From Megaustenia siamemsis (Eukaryota; Mollusca; Gastropoda; Stylommatophora; Ariophantidae): a stretch of 64,000 nucleotides of DNA. Each line of letters starts with the position of its first letter. The stretch's first letter is position 1. This document shows positions 44,544-56,008 of the stretch, piece after piece. The notes beneath the pieces are model-generated. The model was given only the letters and a program-made list of their open reading frames with translations. It made no database searches and was not told where the DNA came from. Made by a program: the position numbers and the translations under genes. Where the stretch lies: positions 46,795,986 through 46,859,985 of the forward strand of contig JAVIAB010000051.1 of the NCBI GenBank assembly GCA_032433765.1, read 5' to 3'.

Positions 44544-45558
44544 ATATACAAATAATGTGGATCTAGAGAAAACTCCCATAAGCACTGTCAGATCTTGTTC
44601 GTGATTCTTGTCATTCTTGAACTACAGCAACAGTTGATCGCTGAAGAACAAGTAGAATAACCCACACACATTTTGTCGATAAAGTTTTTCTGTAACTGAT
44701 TATAGTGTGCACGAATACGGAATAATTATTGCGCTTAATGGAACTTACACATTTAATTATATATACATTATGGGTACAAGTTACACGTTTAATTATATAT
44801 ACATTATGGGTACTAGTATAATGTGCGTTTTTAATTTATTCTATTATAAATTTGAAGAAAAATGTTAATTGTTTTTTTTTCTTCAAATAAATAAAGAGTT
44901 GATAGATTTATATAACGTCTTGTTTTAAACACTATGATTGACCTGAACAACTCGCGATGAAGTTCCTAGAAACATAATTTGTAGCAAAGTGCTTGTTGAA
45001 GCTGAACTGTACACAAGTAATTGTATGCAAGTGGTTACGTAACTAACTGTTAGTTGCTGCTGTGATGACAAAGCAGCACTTTGTGCGAGCCAGTTGGTCC
45101 TCAATCGCTGATTGCTGACGACCTTATGAGCAGAATTTCAGTAACTCACTGACATTGCACATACACACGCATAAACACACATATATACCTATACGCACAT
45201 AGCTATCCCTGGAGGTTGTTATTCCCCTTTGATCGACATTGTATTTCAATTTGTTGCATCTTCATGCCTTTTCAACAAGATGGCATCCCTTGAAAACCGT
45301 TTAAGATTCCAAAATAGCCGAATCATCATGTAAGTCAGCAGCATAGTGACGGTTTTACCCTGGACTATTCTAAATGCGGACGATAAGCGATTAGAAATTA
45401 CATCATCAACCGTAGGTGAGCTGCACTGGACGTTTGCAATACTGACAGTTCAAAGGAATTAAATTCCCAGCCAGGCCTATCTTTATCCCCTATTATCAGT
45501 TTTTTATCTTCTCCTTCCCGCCAAATTACGTCAAGTCAAGGTAGCTTGTACGCGAGTC
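44544..45558. other. no gene seen; 36-bp direct duplication at 44750-44815
   Basis: TTTAATTATATATACATTAT with GGGTAC occurs twice in tandem. Otherwise unique AT-rich sequence. Confidence 0.5.
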
Positions 45559-45568
45559 TATATAAAAG
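45559..45568 (+). promoter_or_regulatory. possible TATA box
   Basis: TATATAAAAG within otherwise moderately GC-balanced sequence (45480-45720), followed by no stop-free long frame. It could be a core promoter of an unannotated transcript or of a solo LTR. A short frame at 45780-46025 downstream (MTQASPPSLECQEANELKHL) is unrecognised. Confidence 0.25.
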
Positions 45569-46574
45569 GACGTTGCAATCACAAACCATTTTAGCCTGTT
45601 GCCACCGCGAAGAGGAGATCTATGTGCCGGGATTAAAGCTAACACAAGTATGTATACCACTGGGTAGAGACCCTAGATTCGACCAGAAGTGTTGCGTAAA
45701 GTAAGTGTAGTTATTTTGTGCTCAATATATATTGTAAGCTATAGAGTCAAATGTAGCTGGAGGTCGATGCCTGGGAGCCATGACCCAGGCGAGCCCACCT
45801 TCCTTAGAGTGTCAGGAAGCGAATGAACTGAAACACTTGCTCGACGAAGGTCTATTTATGGTGATCAGATTGCCTCCTGCTGTGAAACTCTGTATAAAGA
45901 TTCTCCTATTACTAGATTTCCAACAAGACCACATCCCCACTGATAACAATGTACATTTCCAACACTTAATCGAGGAGGGCTCTCAAATTATCACACCCGT
46001 GTACAAGTCTTTATCGACATTATAGGCCATATGGGCTAACCTGTTGGCTCTTTAGTTTTCATCAATTTCCAAGTGAGTTAGTATATTCATACGTTTTCTT
46101 TAAAGACGTTAAAAAATGATAAACAGAACATAACAACTGTTAATGGTAGGACCGGAGTTTAGTATATGTACTTAGATTATCGTTCAGTGCTTTTATTTAA
46201 TATTAGTAATACTATTATGGTCGACGAATTTCATCTCTGTCTAGCCTTATGTAACAAAAAAAAACGCCTCACTGCACATCGATTTACAACTAACGACTAC
46301 TATGTACCAGCGACGAGTCACTGCAATAGAAACTGACTTTTGTCGGAAAAAATTATATTAAAAAATCATCGTGGACCGCAGTGATGTATAAAAAAAAAAT
46401 AAATTATTCCTGTTCTTATTTGTCGTTCCTGCAACAATTACATTCCTAGCTTATTTTAGAGAAATTCTGTTGTTTTTTTTTACAACTTCTTAAGTGTGAT
46501 CATGGCTTCTATTTTTATTTTCGTGACCATGCATCTTCATCTCCGTTATAAACATTGTGCCAGTAAAACAGCAC
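45569..46574. other. no recognisable gene
   Basis: Only the short unassigned frame at 45780-46025. No LTR partner was found by eye within the window. Confidence 0.4.
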
Positions 46575-46603
46575 ACACACACACGCACGGACGCACGCAC
46601 GGA

Positions 46604-46652
<49 letters not shown>
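46575..46652. repeat. (CA)n/(GCAC)n microsatellite
   Basis: CACACACGCACGGACGCACG followed by pure CA. Confidence 0.95.
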
Positions 46653-46655
<3 letters not shown>

Positions 46656-47256
46656 CTTCTCTGAATGTCACGCCATTTTTGTTTCAGATGATCTCCTAAA
46701 CACTTCAGATCAAGGATTGTCTAGAATTTTGGCTCTTGCCGTTGGCAACTTGGTCTTATGGGTTTTCCCATGTCAGAAGTGGAAGATTACGTCATCTCCC
46801 AGGTCCACTTAACAATTCTCAGTGCCATAGATTGAATTCTGGATGAACATACCTGTCATTTAACTTTGGCAATTGTGTTTCCTTATTTTATTGGTGAGTA
46901 TCGTGTTTATATTTCGTAAATTATCATACTTTCTTTGCGCTAGCAGTTTGTAAAATATGCATTGTGGATGTTCATATCATTTTCTTGTACAGATACAGCT
47001 GTTTATTTGGTAGTTACCGTCATGGAACATATGTCAGGTCATCGTAATCTCCACACCTCCTCCCTATTTCTTCCGTCTCAATTTCTCAAACATTCCTTCT
47101 ATGCTTTGACGATGTTCTACGTACCAATGGTAACGTCTACCGGTCAAAGTACTGTCTCTGGTTCACATATGTTCAGATAGACAATACTTGTGTAAATAGA
47201 ACAGTTTTAATCACAGTCACAATTACTTGTTACACTACATACTGTCTCCAACATAG
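46653..47256. other. no gene seen
   Basis: Unique sequence. A frame at 46962-47180 preceded by an acceptor-like TTTTCTTGTACAG (46980-46992) is too weak to call an exon. Confidence 0.4.
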
Positions 47257-47546
47257 AGCGCAGAATCCCAGTCATCATTAACTTATTAATTTCACTAGAC
47301 AGCGCAGAATCCCAGTCATCATTAACTTATTAATTTCACTAGACAGCGCAGAATCCCAGTCATCATTAACTTATTAATTTCACTAGACAGTGTAGAATCC
47401 CAGTTATCATTAGCTTATTAATTTCACTAGACAGCGCAGAATCCCAGTTATCATTAACTTATTAATTACACTAGACAGCACAGAATCCCAGTTATCATTA
47501 ACTTATTAATTACACTAGACAGCACAGAATCCCAGTTATCATTAAT
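47257..47546. repeat. 44-bp minisatellite, 7 copies
   Basis: AGCGCAGAATCCCAGTCATC with ATTAACTTATTAATTTCACT recurs from 47257 at exact 44-bp steps to 47521. Confidence 0.95.
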
Positions 47547-47944
47547 TTGTGATTCTCACCAGAGTGCGCTGCATAACATTAGTTTACCTTGCCATCATCC
47601 CTAACATTGAAGCATTTCACCAATACCAGATAACCACAGTTAATATTCCTTCCACTGTATTCTTTATTCCGATAGTAACTATGGTCTTGTCCGTGATTCC
47701 AACTAGCAGCAATAAAACAGCTAGTTATTTATTGTGAACTAACAGGAGTCCGAAGTCATGCGTGATGACGTAGGAGGCCAATCAAAGATTAACAAATTTC
47801 ATATTATTTTTCTCTTCGACACTAGAAGGCAGACGATAAGCTAAAGAAGAAAGATGATTTTCAATTATCCGTAGAATTTGACCTAATTACACCCCAGACA
47901 TTTCAAAGACGTTCAGTTTATTAAAACTTAGGACACAAAAATAT
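47547..47944. other. no gene seen
   Basis: Unique sequence. Confidence 0.4.
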
Positions 47945-48635
47945 ACGTTTCTCTCTCTCTGCGATCAAGACTCAATAGCAGTAGGATTCCAGAATCTCTC
48001 TTGAAGTCAGCTGTCTGTTTAAGCGAATCGATTGCCCCATATAGTTTTTCTTCCAGGGAGGTGGGGGTGGACCACATTGCTCTTCTCAGGTCTGTGTACT
48101 GGGGGCAATCCTGTAGAACATGTTTTGTAGTCATATTGTCCAGTGTACAGTGGCATAGGCTGATTGTACCTATTTTGAAGTTGGTGAACATGTGATTTCT
48201 CGTTTTATTGTGGCCAGTGCGTAGGCGAAGTAAGATGACTTGATCCCTCCTTGATAGTTGATGGTATCCGTCACTCTCGTTATGCTTTGGGTGTTCACGT
48301 TCCATTTTTCATGGAGCTGACCTTTGAGGATGGATTTGGCTTCATCATAACTGAGCGGATGGTTCTCTTGTGGTAATCTACCTCCCTCTTTAGCTAATTT
48401 ATCTGCGCGTTCGTTCCCGTGTATATTACAGTGTGATGGTATCCACTGAATGACTACTCTTATGGAAGTTATTGCATAGTTGGTCCAGGGTTGTTCTCAA
48501 GTCATTTAGTTCATTGTTCTTGGGGCTTTTTAGAGCCGATAGTGCTGACAGTGCATCAGTCAGAATCACAAATTTATTGTGCATGTTATTTTTGTGTTGA
48601 GTAGCCAGTGTTGCAGCATATCTGATGGCCTCATA
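47945..48635 (-). pseudogene. LINE I-B copy 2, RNase H fragment
   Basis: Same 3' junction as copy 1: a CT run followed by TGCGATCAAGACTCAATAGC. The minus strand encodes SDGYHQLSRRDQVILLRLRT, the CHCTLDNMTTKHVLQDCPQY Cys/His motif, and upstream, after frameshifts, the RNase H half with NERADKLAKEGG and LTDALSALSAL-type sequence. It stops at about 48635 within the AEAIR region. Highly similar to copy 1, so both are fairly recent. Confidence 0.88.
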
Positions 48636-48839
48636 TGGTTTCTACATATATTTATCTACTCAGTGTGACTTGACATAACACTTTAACACTAAAAAAAAAC
48701 GAGAAACGATATTCTCAAATTTCATTAAATGCACAGTACGAAAAATTCATTCTACATTTCATTTTCCGTTACACTAATGCAATAATATTCTACATTGAAT
48801 AAATAAGCCATCGTTAATGTATCAGACAAATAATTGCAA

Positions 48840-49030
48840 AGATATATTGTAACAATTGGGAAAATTGAGGGACGAAGAGATAAAGGAAAGTAAAGAGAAA
48901 AAATACCAATCAGCTTAAGAGAATGGCTTGGCAGAAGGTCAACAACAGAAATGATAAATAACTGTCGAGATCGAAAGTTGTGGAGAGACTTGATCACCTA
49001 AGTCAGCAGGCCCGGTACTTGATGATGATG
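48840..49030 (+). pseudogene. LINE family C 3' end, plus orientation
   Basis: GGGAAAATTGAGGGACGAAG, GAATGGCTTGGCAGAAGGTC, AAGTTGTGGAGAGACTTGAT and CACCTAAGTCAGCAGGCCCG, ending in TGATGATGATGG. It is the inverse of 49083-49270. Confidence 0.82.
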
Positions 49031-49082
49031 GTGCAATACAAAAATGACTGCTTCATTTAGATTAATGGCACGCATCATCACC

Positions 49083-49430
49083 GTCATCATCATGTACTGT
49101 GCCTGCTGGCATAGGTGATCATGTCTCTCCACAACTTTCGATCTCGACAGTTATTTATCATTTCCGTTGTTAACCATCTGCCAAGCCATTTTTTTAAGCT
49201 GTCTGGTATCTTTTCACTTTGCTTCCCTCTATCTCTTCGTCACTCGATTTTTCACTTGTTACAATACATTCCAACTGTTCCCTTTTGAAAAATGATGATT
49301 GTTTCTTCCTAATATTGGGAATTAGCTCTCTTTTTGCGTTGGCCTCTTTCATAACGTTTTCGTTACTCTTTTTAGCTGTCCTTGGTATTCTCAACATTCT
49401 TCTGTAAAACCACATTTCTACAGCCTACTG
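49083..49430 (-). pseudogene. LINE family C 3' end, minus orientation
   Basis: The (ATC)n tail at 49083-49099, then the complement of the 48840 copy, continuing further 5' into MWFYRRMLRIPRTAKKSNEN and VMKEANAKRELIPNIRKKQS. With 48840-49030 it forms a ~190-bp-arm inverted pair, tail to tail, separated by about 50 bp. Confidence 0.85.
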
Positions 49431-49693
49431 TGATTTTCTTGTCTGTTGTCCTATTGTCCATTATTCATATCCATATGTTAAGATTAGCTCTACATAATAT
49501 TTAAGAACTCTTTTTTTTAATGCCACTATGCAATACAAAAATTACTGCTTCATAAAAATCAAATGCACTGAAATATAAAAGCTGCTGCCTCATCATGACA
49601 ATGGCATATAGTGAATGTTGATAAAGGTAATGCTTGAAGTATTTAAAAGGGAGCTGCTATAAATATTGACCGTCCTAATGTGAGTTTAATAGC

Positions 49694-49699
<6 letters not shown>
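49431..49699. other. no gene seen
   Basis: AT-rich, with repeats of ACTGCTTCAT-type sequence. Confidence 0.4.

Positions 49700-49768
<69 letters not shown>
49700..49768. repeat. (TA)n microsatellite
   Basis: Pure TA run of about 68 bp. Confidence 0.97.
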
Positions 49769-49771
<3 letters not shown>

Positions 49772-50155
49772 CTTTTACACCTGAACAGACGGTTGGAACA
49801 GGTAAATGTCGATCTTCAATAGTAACCGTCTGGCACTGTTACACCAAGTAGCTTCCCTCATAGCTGATCTTGCCAATATTGGAATGACAGTCCTGTTGTA
49901 GAAAAAACAAGACAGTTTATGTTGGTGGTTAGGGTAGTGGGTGAGTGTGCCTCACCTCTTTTATCTGATGTCTTTTCTCTATTTAGAAACTTTCAATTTT
50001 ATTCTTTTGAAAATAGTGTTATCAATAAGTTCATCTTTGTAGCCGAAGACAACACAAAAAGCAGAGACTCAAGACTCGCGACATCCTCAGAATATTTGAT
50101 ATTAAGTGTTAGATTTTGAAAATGACACGTAGTGTATCTGGCCATACGTCAGTGT
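49769..50155. other. no gene seen
   Basis: Unique sequence with a partial GCCGAAGACAACAC motif at 50042 related to 4540 and 42130. Confidence 0.4.
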
Positions 50156-50177
50156 TTCATTAGTAAGTATGATTAAA

Positions 50178-51410
50178 AAGAGGCAAATCATGGGTGGGCC
50201 GAGCAGAAGATGTCATCAAACAGGTCAGTGGGCTTACCAATATCAGCGTTGGTGAGGAGTGGACACCGGTGCCTACGTCATTCAAGGGGACTTTCTCGTG
50301 TATTGTCACACTCGACAGGAAAAGCAGGGAACAGAACCCGGTCGTGGTTAATGCTGAGGTCAACGGTCTCATCTGCGATAACACCGATGAGAAAGATGCA
50401 GTCATCTATACAGACGGATCTGTAAGACGACACCAAAGAAGTGCATGGGCATTTACAGCACGCTCGGCAGGCAGAATAGTCTACGAAGACAGTGGTGCAT
50501 ACGTCGTGACCACGAGTAGCATGACAATGGAGGCGATGGCAGTGACCAAGGCATTCAAATGATTAGAGTCACAAGACTACACCCACGCATGTATACTGAC
50601 TGATTCGATGAGCATGATAAAAAAAGTGGAGACGGGCTCTGTACGCATGCAATGGGTAGATTCGTTGCAGAAATCCAAAATACGTAAGGTCACCTTTGTC
50701 TATGTCCCTGGACATGCGGGAGTACGGGGAAATGAAAGGGCGGACAGGTTGGCTAGCTGCGCTGTCGTTGAGGACGGGCAACCAATGGATCGGGCGGACA
50801 TCATCAATGCCCTCCGAGATGTGGGAAGAGCACAGGACTTCGACAAACACAGATCCACGTCACTTCTTCGGATGATGGAAATGGGAGTTAAGTTGGGCAC
50901 AGCCATAAATGAGACACTTAGTGGCCGTGTAAGAAGACTTATCAACCAACATAGAACTGGAGTCGTCAGTCGCTGGACACTGAAGGAATTGCTGAGGAGG
51001 GGATCTGAGCACCTATGGACATGTTCGGAGTGCAATGATGATGACCCGCAAACAACTCAAATAACGTCAGTGTTCTTGGTCAACGTCTCAACCTCGACAG
51101 AGGTGTTGATGCCATCTGGTGTTGCTTCTCGTCTCGGTGTTCTTACCGTTTCTCTAGGTCAGTCTCTTTATTTTACCTGCTGTTTTCTATTTAAGGCTTT
51201 GCTTTGAGATTTTCTTGTTATGTCTTGTCATCACATGCTCACTTTTTTCTTGTTTGAATGTTGGTGATAATTTTAGATGCATATCCATTTATCTTACTTC
51301 TGCACTAGTTTTAAATTCATTCCATGGTGTACAAAGTATTTTCCAGGTGCATTTGTTTTTTAATGTGTTTTATTTATTTTCTATTTCTAGTGATGTTTCT
51401 ACCTCTTACT
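50178..51410 (+). mobile_element. LINE I-A copy 4 with extra 348 bp 3' of its tail; long TSD
   Basis: A perfect 22-bp duplication (50156-50177 and 51411-51432; core AGTAAGTATGATTAAA) flanks the unit. 50178-51062 is I-A sequence, 5' truncated, ending in the family's CCGCAAACAACTCAAATAAC tail. 51063-51410 is not found in the other copies (which end at the tail) yet lies inside the TSD. I read it as 3' flank carried along by read-through, that is 3' transduction. No poly(A) marks its end. Confidence 0.8.
50194..51060 (+). pseudogene. RNase H domain of LINE I-A copy 4
   Basis: Two open segments (50194-50562 and 50608-51207) in the same frame, broken by one TGA at 50560-50562, where other copies read Trp in FKWLES. 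RNase H residues are present: YTDGS, TMEAMAV, LTDSMSM and GHAGVRGNERADRL. The C-terminal WTCSECNDDDP is intact. Few lesions, hence a young copy. The 5' truncation removed all of RT. Confidence 0.88.
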
Positions 51411-51629
51411 TTCATTAGTAAGTATGATTAAACATTTGATTTGAATACCATTAGATCTGTTTTTGCGTTTAAGCGTTTGATTTCTTATTTTATCAACTTT
51501 AAATTATTGCTGTTTGCTATTCTGAAGCTAATTTACGTATTTGTTTCTGCCTTTTGATTATTTGCAACTTCTGTGATATATTAAATGCACTACTTCTTTT
51601 ACACATTTTCCTTCTAAGTATTTCTTTCT

Positions 51630-53225
51630 TCTTCTTCTATCATTCCTCTATTGTCGTTGGTGTCGAGGGAAGATACAATCTGCGATTCTTTGCTCTTCTG
51701 TTGGCCTCTTCTGGTACATGTATTATCCCTCCTAGTGACTTTAGTATACCCTTTATCCATCTCTTTCTCGGTCTTCCTCTTAATCTGGCGTTTTCGTAGC
51801 GTTTGTTTATGGTTCTTTGAGTCATTGTTAGTTCTTTTTGTCTTGTTATGTGGCCGAACCAATGTATCTGCTGTTTCTTTATGTATTCGATGGCTGGTTC
51901 AATTTTGAGTTTCTTCCTCAGGTCGGTGTTTCTTACTCTGTCCCTTAAGCTGTTTCCTGTCATTCTTCTGACACATTTCATTTCGGTGGTCGTTATCTTT
52001 CTTATTGTTCTAGAGTCCAGCGTCCAATTCAGGCACTGACAGCACAGAGTTGGTAGAAAAATTAATTTGTATATTGTCCTTTTTGCTTCCGTAGTTATTG
52101 CTTTGTTTTTCAATAGTGTTGATACTTGGCCTATAACTTGACATGCTTTGTTACAACTTATACCTTTCTCTGTCTCTTGGTTATTGTCTTGTGTTAACGT
52201 GCTACCCAGATATTTAAAATTGTCTACTTGCTTCAGAGTCGTATTATCTAATATGATGTTTATTCCTTCTAAGTATAATATTTTCTATTTATGGCTAATT
52301 TCATTTTCCATTACTTTCGTTTTATCTTGGCTGATCTCAAGTCCACATCTGCTAGCTCTTTTCCCATCCTGACTTCAATCTTGAACTATTCACTCTGTCC
52401 TGTTTTTGTGCGAACTATACAAGAGTAGCCGTCGTACAGAACTTTCATGATATTGATGATCTTCTGTGGTAGTCCATTTTATGATATTCCAGAAGTAGTC
52501 ATGTGTAAACTGCCGAAAGTGTCGGTTACAAAATATATTAAATGTCTTTGAATTAGACGATAAAGGATTTCCTTAAAGAGTTCAGCTTATCGTAACTTTA
52601 TGTCTTCACTTGATGGTGGTGCTGAGCCTCTTCATACCAGATGTCCCATTAGATGTAAAGATATTCGTCTCTATTTTGTACATTTAAACAGTTGTACTGT
52701 CTCATATCATTGCTGCTTTCTCAGCCTTTATTGCCAAGTTAATTGTACAAATTATCTGGTCTCTTTCCGGTGGAGCCTTTTCTTTGCTGTCTGGTTCTTT
52801 GTACATTTTCCCCTACGTCCTTTCCAAGATTGTTTTTAGTTTTTCTTTAATGCATTGATATGTATTGTTGTGTACTATTTTTCTCTTTCCTTGAGTCCAG
52901 TACTTGATTCTGCTGATGTCATTAGAACTGGACTGTTGAAGTTCCACATTTCATCTATGCCCACTCTGTCTAGTTCTTAAGCACGGCATAAGGGTTATTG
53001 TTCCAGGGTGAAATTTCTATTGATGTCCTCTTCATTCAGTTTGAGACTATCTATCTTCTGAGAATTCACTTTCTTGTGTTGGCATTTCAGTTCTAGTTTG
53101 ATCTTTCCAACATATAAGTTTATTTGTTTCGCCCTCTATATGCTCTTACATCCATCAAGGATGAATTAGCCTCTAATATACATGTGATCAATTTGATCTT
53201 TCAGCATTATCAGATGATAACCATT
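51630..53225 (-). pseudogene. RTE-like LINE (family B), long decayed copy
   Basis: Tail of GAAGAAGAA at 51630-51641. Minus strand from 5' to 3': APE C-terminus near 53190-53090 (DQIDHMYIRGYANSSLMDVR), diverged middle (52900-52400), RT after the active site (ISQDKTKVMENEIS, LEGINIILDN near 52330-52230), then open frame 52113-51640 with LNWTLDSRTIRKITTTEMKC, VRRMTGNSLRDRVRN, WFGHITRQK and GRPRKRWIKGIL. Large internal losses in the RT core. Endonuclease and RT in one ORF is the RTE layout. Boundaries at the 5' side are uncertain. Confidence 0.8.
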
Positions 53226-53525
53226 TTTTTTCTGCATATCTTTGAGTGAGAATAATGCTTCACATATAACCATACAGTATTTTAAATAGAATTCGATTGA
53301 TTCAGTTTCTTCATTTCTGCCTGTTAAATTGTGTTATGTCGTTCTTATATATTTTGTTTCAAGCAGTTAGATAATTAATCATACGAAAACACTACGGTAA
53401 TAATTATTTGTCATGTTTATTAATATATGTTTTTATTATTACCAGAAAAAAAGTTAATTATAACAAAACTGTTTCTATTTTACAACCAGAAATCACGACG
53501 CGGTCAGCTCAGGTTACACGTCAAC
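53226..53525. other. upstream region of the coiled-coil gene
   Basis: AT-rich. No clear TATA box identified. An in-frame upstream ATG at 53427 exists, but the peptide between it and 53526 is not signal-like. Confidence 0.35.
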
Positions 53526-53834
53526 ATGGCTGGCACAGAGCTAGTTTCATACTTGAAGTTTTGTCGCCTGCTGGTCGTGTTTATCTGCCTTGTACGGACA
53601 GTTCCAAGTTTGATGCCTCATATTAATGCTGCAAAAATTCCAACTAAATCTCACGAAGAAATTCTCAAAGATTTATTGAATGTTGTTGAAAAAAACTTTA
53701 ACAGACTGAATACTCGAATTGTAGCACTAGAGAGCACAGTGTCCAGCATGCACTTCTTTTCCATCAAACAGTTTAATCAAATCAGCGGCAGTTTACAGAT
53801 AACCAACAACGACCTGGGGGCCATAAAAAAACAG
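53526..53834 (+). CDS. secreted coiled-coil protein, exon 1 (signal peptide)
   Basis: ATG at 53526 (context AACATGG) begins MAGTELVSYLKFCRLLVVF, a classic signal peptide with hydrophobic core LLVVFICLV (residues 15-23), so I prefer it over the upstream ATG at 53427. The rest is helical with heptad-like spacing: HEEILKDLLNVVEKNFNRLN, TRIVALESTVSSM, ITNNDLGAIKKQ. The exon ends phase 0 at CAG/GTTGTT, a weak donor, so the exact end is less sure. Exons 2-4 follow in compatible phase over 9 kb. The encoded partial protein is about 640 residues. Function unknown; the layout (signal peptide plus long coiled coil) fits an extracellular oligomerising protein, and in molluscs such stalks often precede a recognition domain. 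Confidence 0.75.
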
Positions 53835-54111
53835 GTTGTTCTGATACGTGTTTGTTGTACAAATAATATATACGAACAAACAAATAAATAAACACAGACT
53901 AACAACTGCAGGCATTCAGGCTCAACAGTTTGGCGACAATAATATTTGTCTGTGAAATTATTTAACATTCACTTTTTAAATTGTTCTTTATTATTAGTTC
54001 CCGTTAGGCGATTTGATAACAGTGGGGTTAGTGTGGGGCTAGAAGAGGGGTCATTTTAATGGTCACTAGACAATCTCGGGGTTGAGGGGTAAGAAATGGC
54101 TGAAAGTGGGG

Positions 54112-54655
54112 CAACAAAAGAGCGCTAAAAGAGGGCAATACAGGAAGGCGATAAGGGAGGGTAACAAAGGAGAGCGATAAAGGAGAGAAATGGAGGAAAA
54201 CGATAAAGGAGGACGACAAAGGAGAGCAATATAAAAAAAGGGCGAGAAAGGAGAGATAAAGGAGGGCGACAAATAAGAGCAATAAAGGAGAGAAATAAAG
54301 GAGGGCGATAAAGGAAAGAAATAAAAGAGGGTGACAAAGGATAGCAATAACAGAGAACGATAAAGGAGAGCAATAAAGTAGAGAAATAGAAGAGGGCGAC
54401 AAAAGATAGCAATAAATGAGTGAAATAAAAGAGGGCGACTAAAGAGACCAATAAAGAAGAGAAAAAAGGAGGGCGACAAAGGAGAGCTATAAGGGAGGGC
54501 GATAAAGGAGAGCAATAATGGAGGGCGATAAAGGTGGAAAATAAAGGAGAGCGATAAGGGAGGGTGACAAAGGAGAGCAATAAAGGAGAGAAATAAAGGA
54601 GGGCGTCAATGGAGAGCAATAAAGGAGACCGGTAAAGGAGGGCAACAAAGGAGGG
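54112..54655. repeat. 13-bp purine-rich degenerate minisatellite
   Basis: Units such as GGAGAGCAATAAA, GGAGGGCGATAAA and GGAGAGAAATAAA alternate for about 540 bp. One strand is almost all purine plus T. It makes long Ser/Leu/Phe frames on the minus strand that are artefacts. Confidence 0.92.
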
Positions 54656-54878
54656 TCCATTTTCTGCCATTCATATTACACTAGACGTTGTTCTTTGTTA
54701 CTTGAAGTCTTTCTGTCCGTTGTCTCCTTTTCGTTGTGTACAAAATTCGGCAAGTATGTATATAATAATTGTTTTAATTCATTAGTTTTACTTATTACAA
54801 ATATTGTTTATATTGCTTACAACAACCAGTCAGTTAACTTGGTGTGCGCACATAATCAAAATCTCGAATTTTGCAGAG

Positions 54879-55130
54879 TAAAGTCAAGTAAAGAGCCCTG
54901 TCACGCCAAGTGGTGTTTAGGGGATATAGTGTTAGGGACCATAATTTGTGCAGACCTTCGGCACATGATTTTTGGGGCAATGTTGTCGGTATTACGCCAG
55001 TGCCGCTTTACTTTCCCAGAAAAAAATCATGTACCCATTTAAGGCTGGGTGAACCCGGAAGCCATCGATCAGGATCGAAGCCGATCTCTAGTCCTTTGTA
55101 GTCTAGTTCAATAACGACTGAGCTATCACG
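54879..55130 (-). mobile_element. SINE-1 copy 4, monomer with TSD (in intron 1)
   Basis: A perfect 13-bp duplication GAATTTTGCAGAG at 54866-54878 and 55131-55143. The minus strand starts CGTGATAGCTCAGTCGTTAT, has the B-box region (GGCTTCGATCCTG, with one change), the body, and an ACTTTACTC-like tail. A single tRNA head, as in the copy at 2350. Confidence 0.9.
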
Positions 55131-55143
55131 GAATTTTGCAGAG

Positions 55144-55560
55144 CCCTCTGTAAAACCGTCAGCTGAAAACATCGATCCGGTGAACTATAGTGCAGTCAAG
55201 GCCTTAGTTCGGCCCCAATGAAGAACAAACTGTGTGTTAAAGGTGCAAGTAAAGGACACGCAGAATACCATACACTTGCTGCCAAGGCACGCCCAGACTA
55301 TGATCATCCGCCTCACATCAGACCACTATAACGAAAGAAGAAACACATTCTGCTGAGCTACCTTTACCGCTAAGGAATACCACCACTGATGAATACAACT
55401 GCAGAGGAGGGGCCCAGATCCCTCAGACCTTCTCCAGTCGTGCAATAAAAGTGCTTTGACGTCAAACTTTGCCCAACGACAGAAAACATACAAACAAAAG
55501 CTGTGGTAGAGTTATATAGATGTTCATGAAGGGCAGTTTGATAGTTAATAAACATAACTT
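55144..55560. other. no gene seen (within intron 1)
   Basis: Unique sequence between the SINE and the LINE B insertion. Confidence 0.4.
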
Positions 55561-55572
55561 ATAACGGTAATA

Positions 55573-56008
55573 ATCTTCATTCCAACGTTGTGCTACCAAT
55601 GCCAGACCTGGACCCTAGATGCAAGAACAATAAGAAAAATAACCTCTACAGAGATGAAATGTGTTAGACGAATGACAGGAAACAGTCTGAGAGATGGGAT
55701 CAGAAATGAAGAACTGAGAAAAAAGCTAGGAATAGCCCCAGCCATAGAATATATAAGGAAACAACAGATAAAATGGTTCGGCCACGTGACAAGGCAGAAA
55801 GAACAAAACACAACACAACGAGCCTTCAACAAACGTTGTGAGAACAACAGACCCAAGGGTCGACCACGAAAAAGATGGATCGATGGAATATTAGAAGCAC
55901 TAGGAAACATAACAGCAGCAGAGGCGAACAGAAGAGCAAAAGACCGCAAATTATATCTCCCCTCGACGCTATAAGGCAGATGAGGAAGGAAAGAAGAGGA
56001 AGAAGAAG
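55573..56008 (+). mobile_element. LINE family B, short 5'-truncated copy with TSD
   Basis: The 12-bp duplication ATAACGGTAATA lies at 55561-55572 and 56009-56020. Frame 55588-55974 is open to the stop: CQTWTLDARTIRKITSTEMK, CVRRMTGNSLRDGIRN, LGIAPAIEYIRKQQIKWFGH, GRPRKRWIDGILEALGN, LYLPSTL. It ends in GGAAGAAGAAG. The youngest family B copy here and the reference for reading 31947 and 51630. Confidence 0.93.

Noticed and set aside
45780..46025. 81-residue frame as a gag-like gene behind a TATA box
   Set aside because: No LTR pair, primer-binding site or gag motif could be confirmed by eye.
54028..54670. Three overlapping Ser/Leu/Phe-rich minus frames
   Set aside because: All lie in a 13-bp purine minisatellite and are open only because units lack stops.
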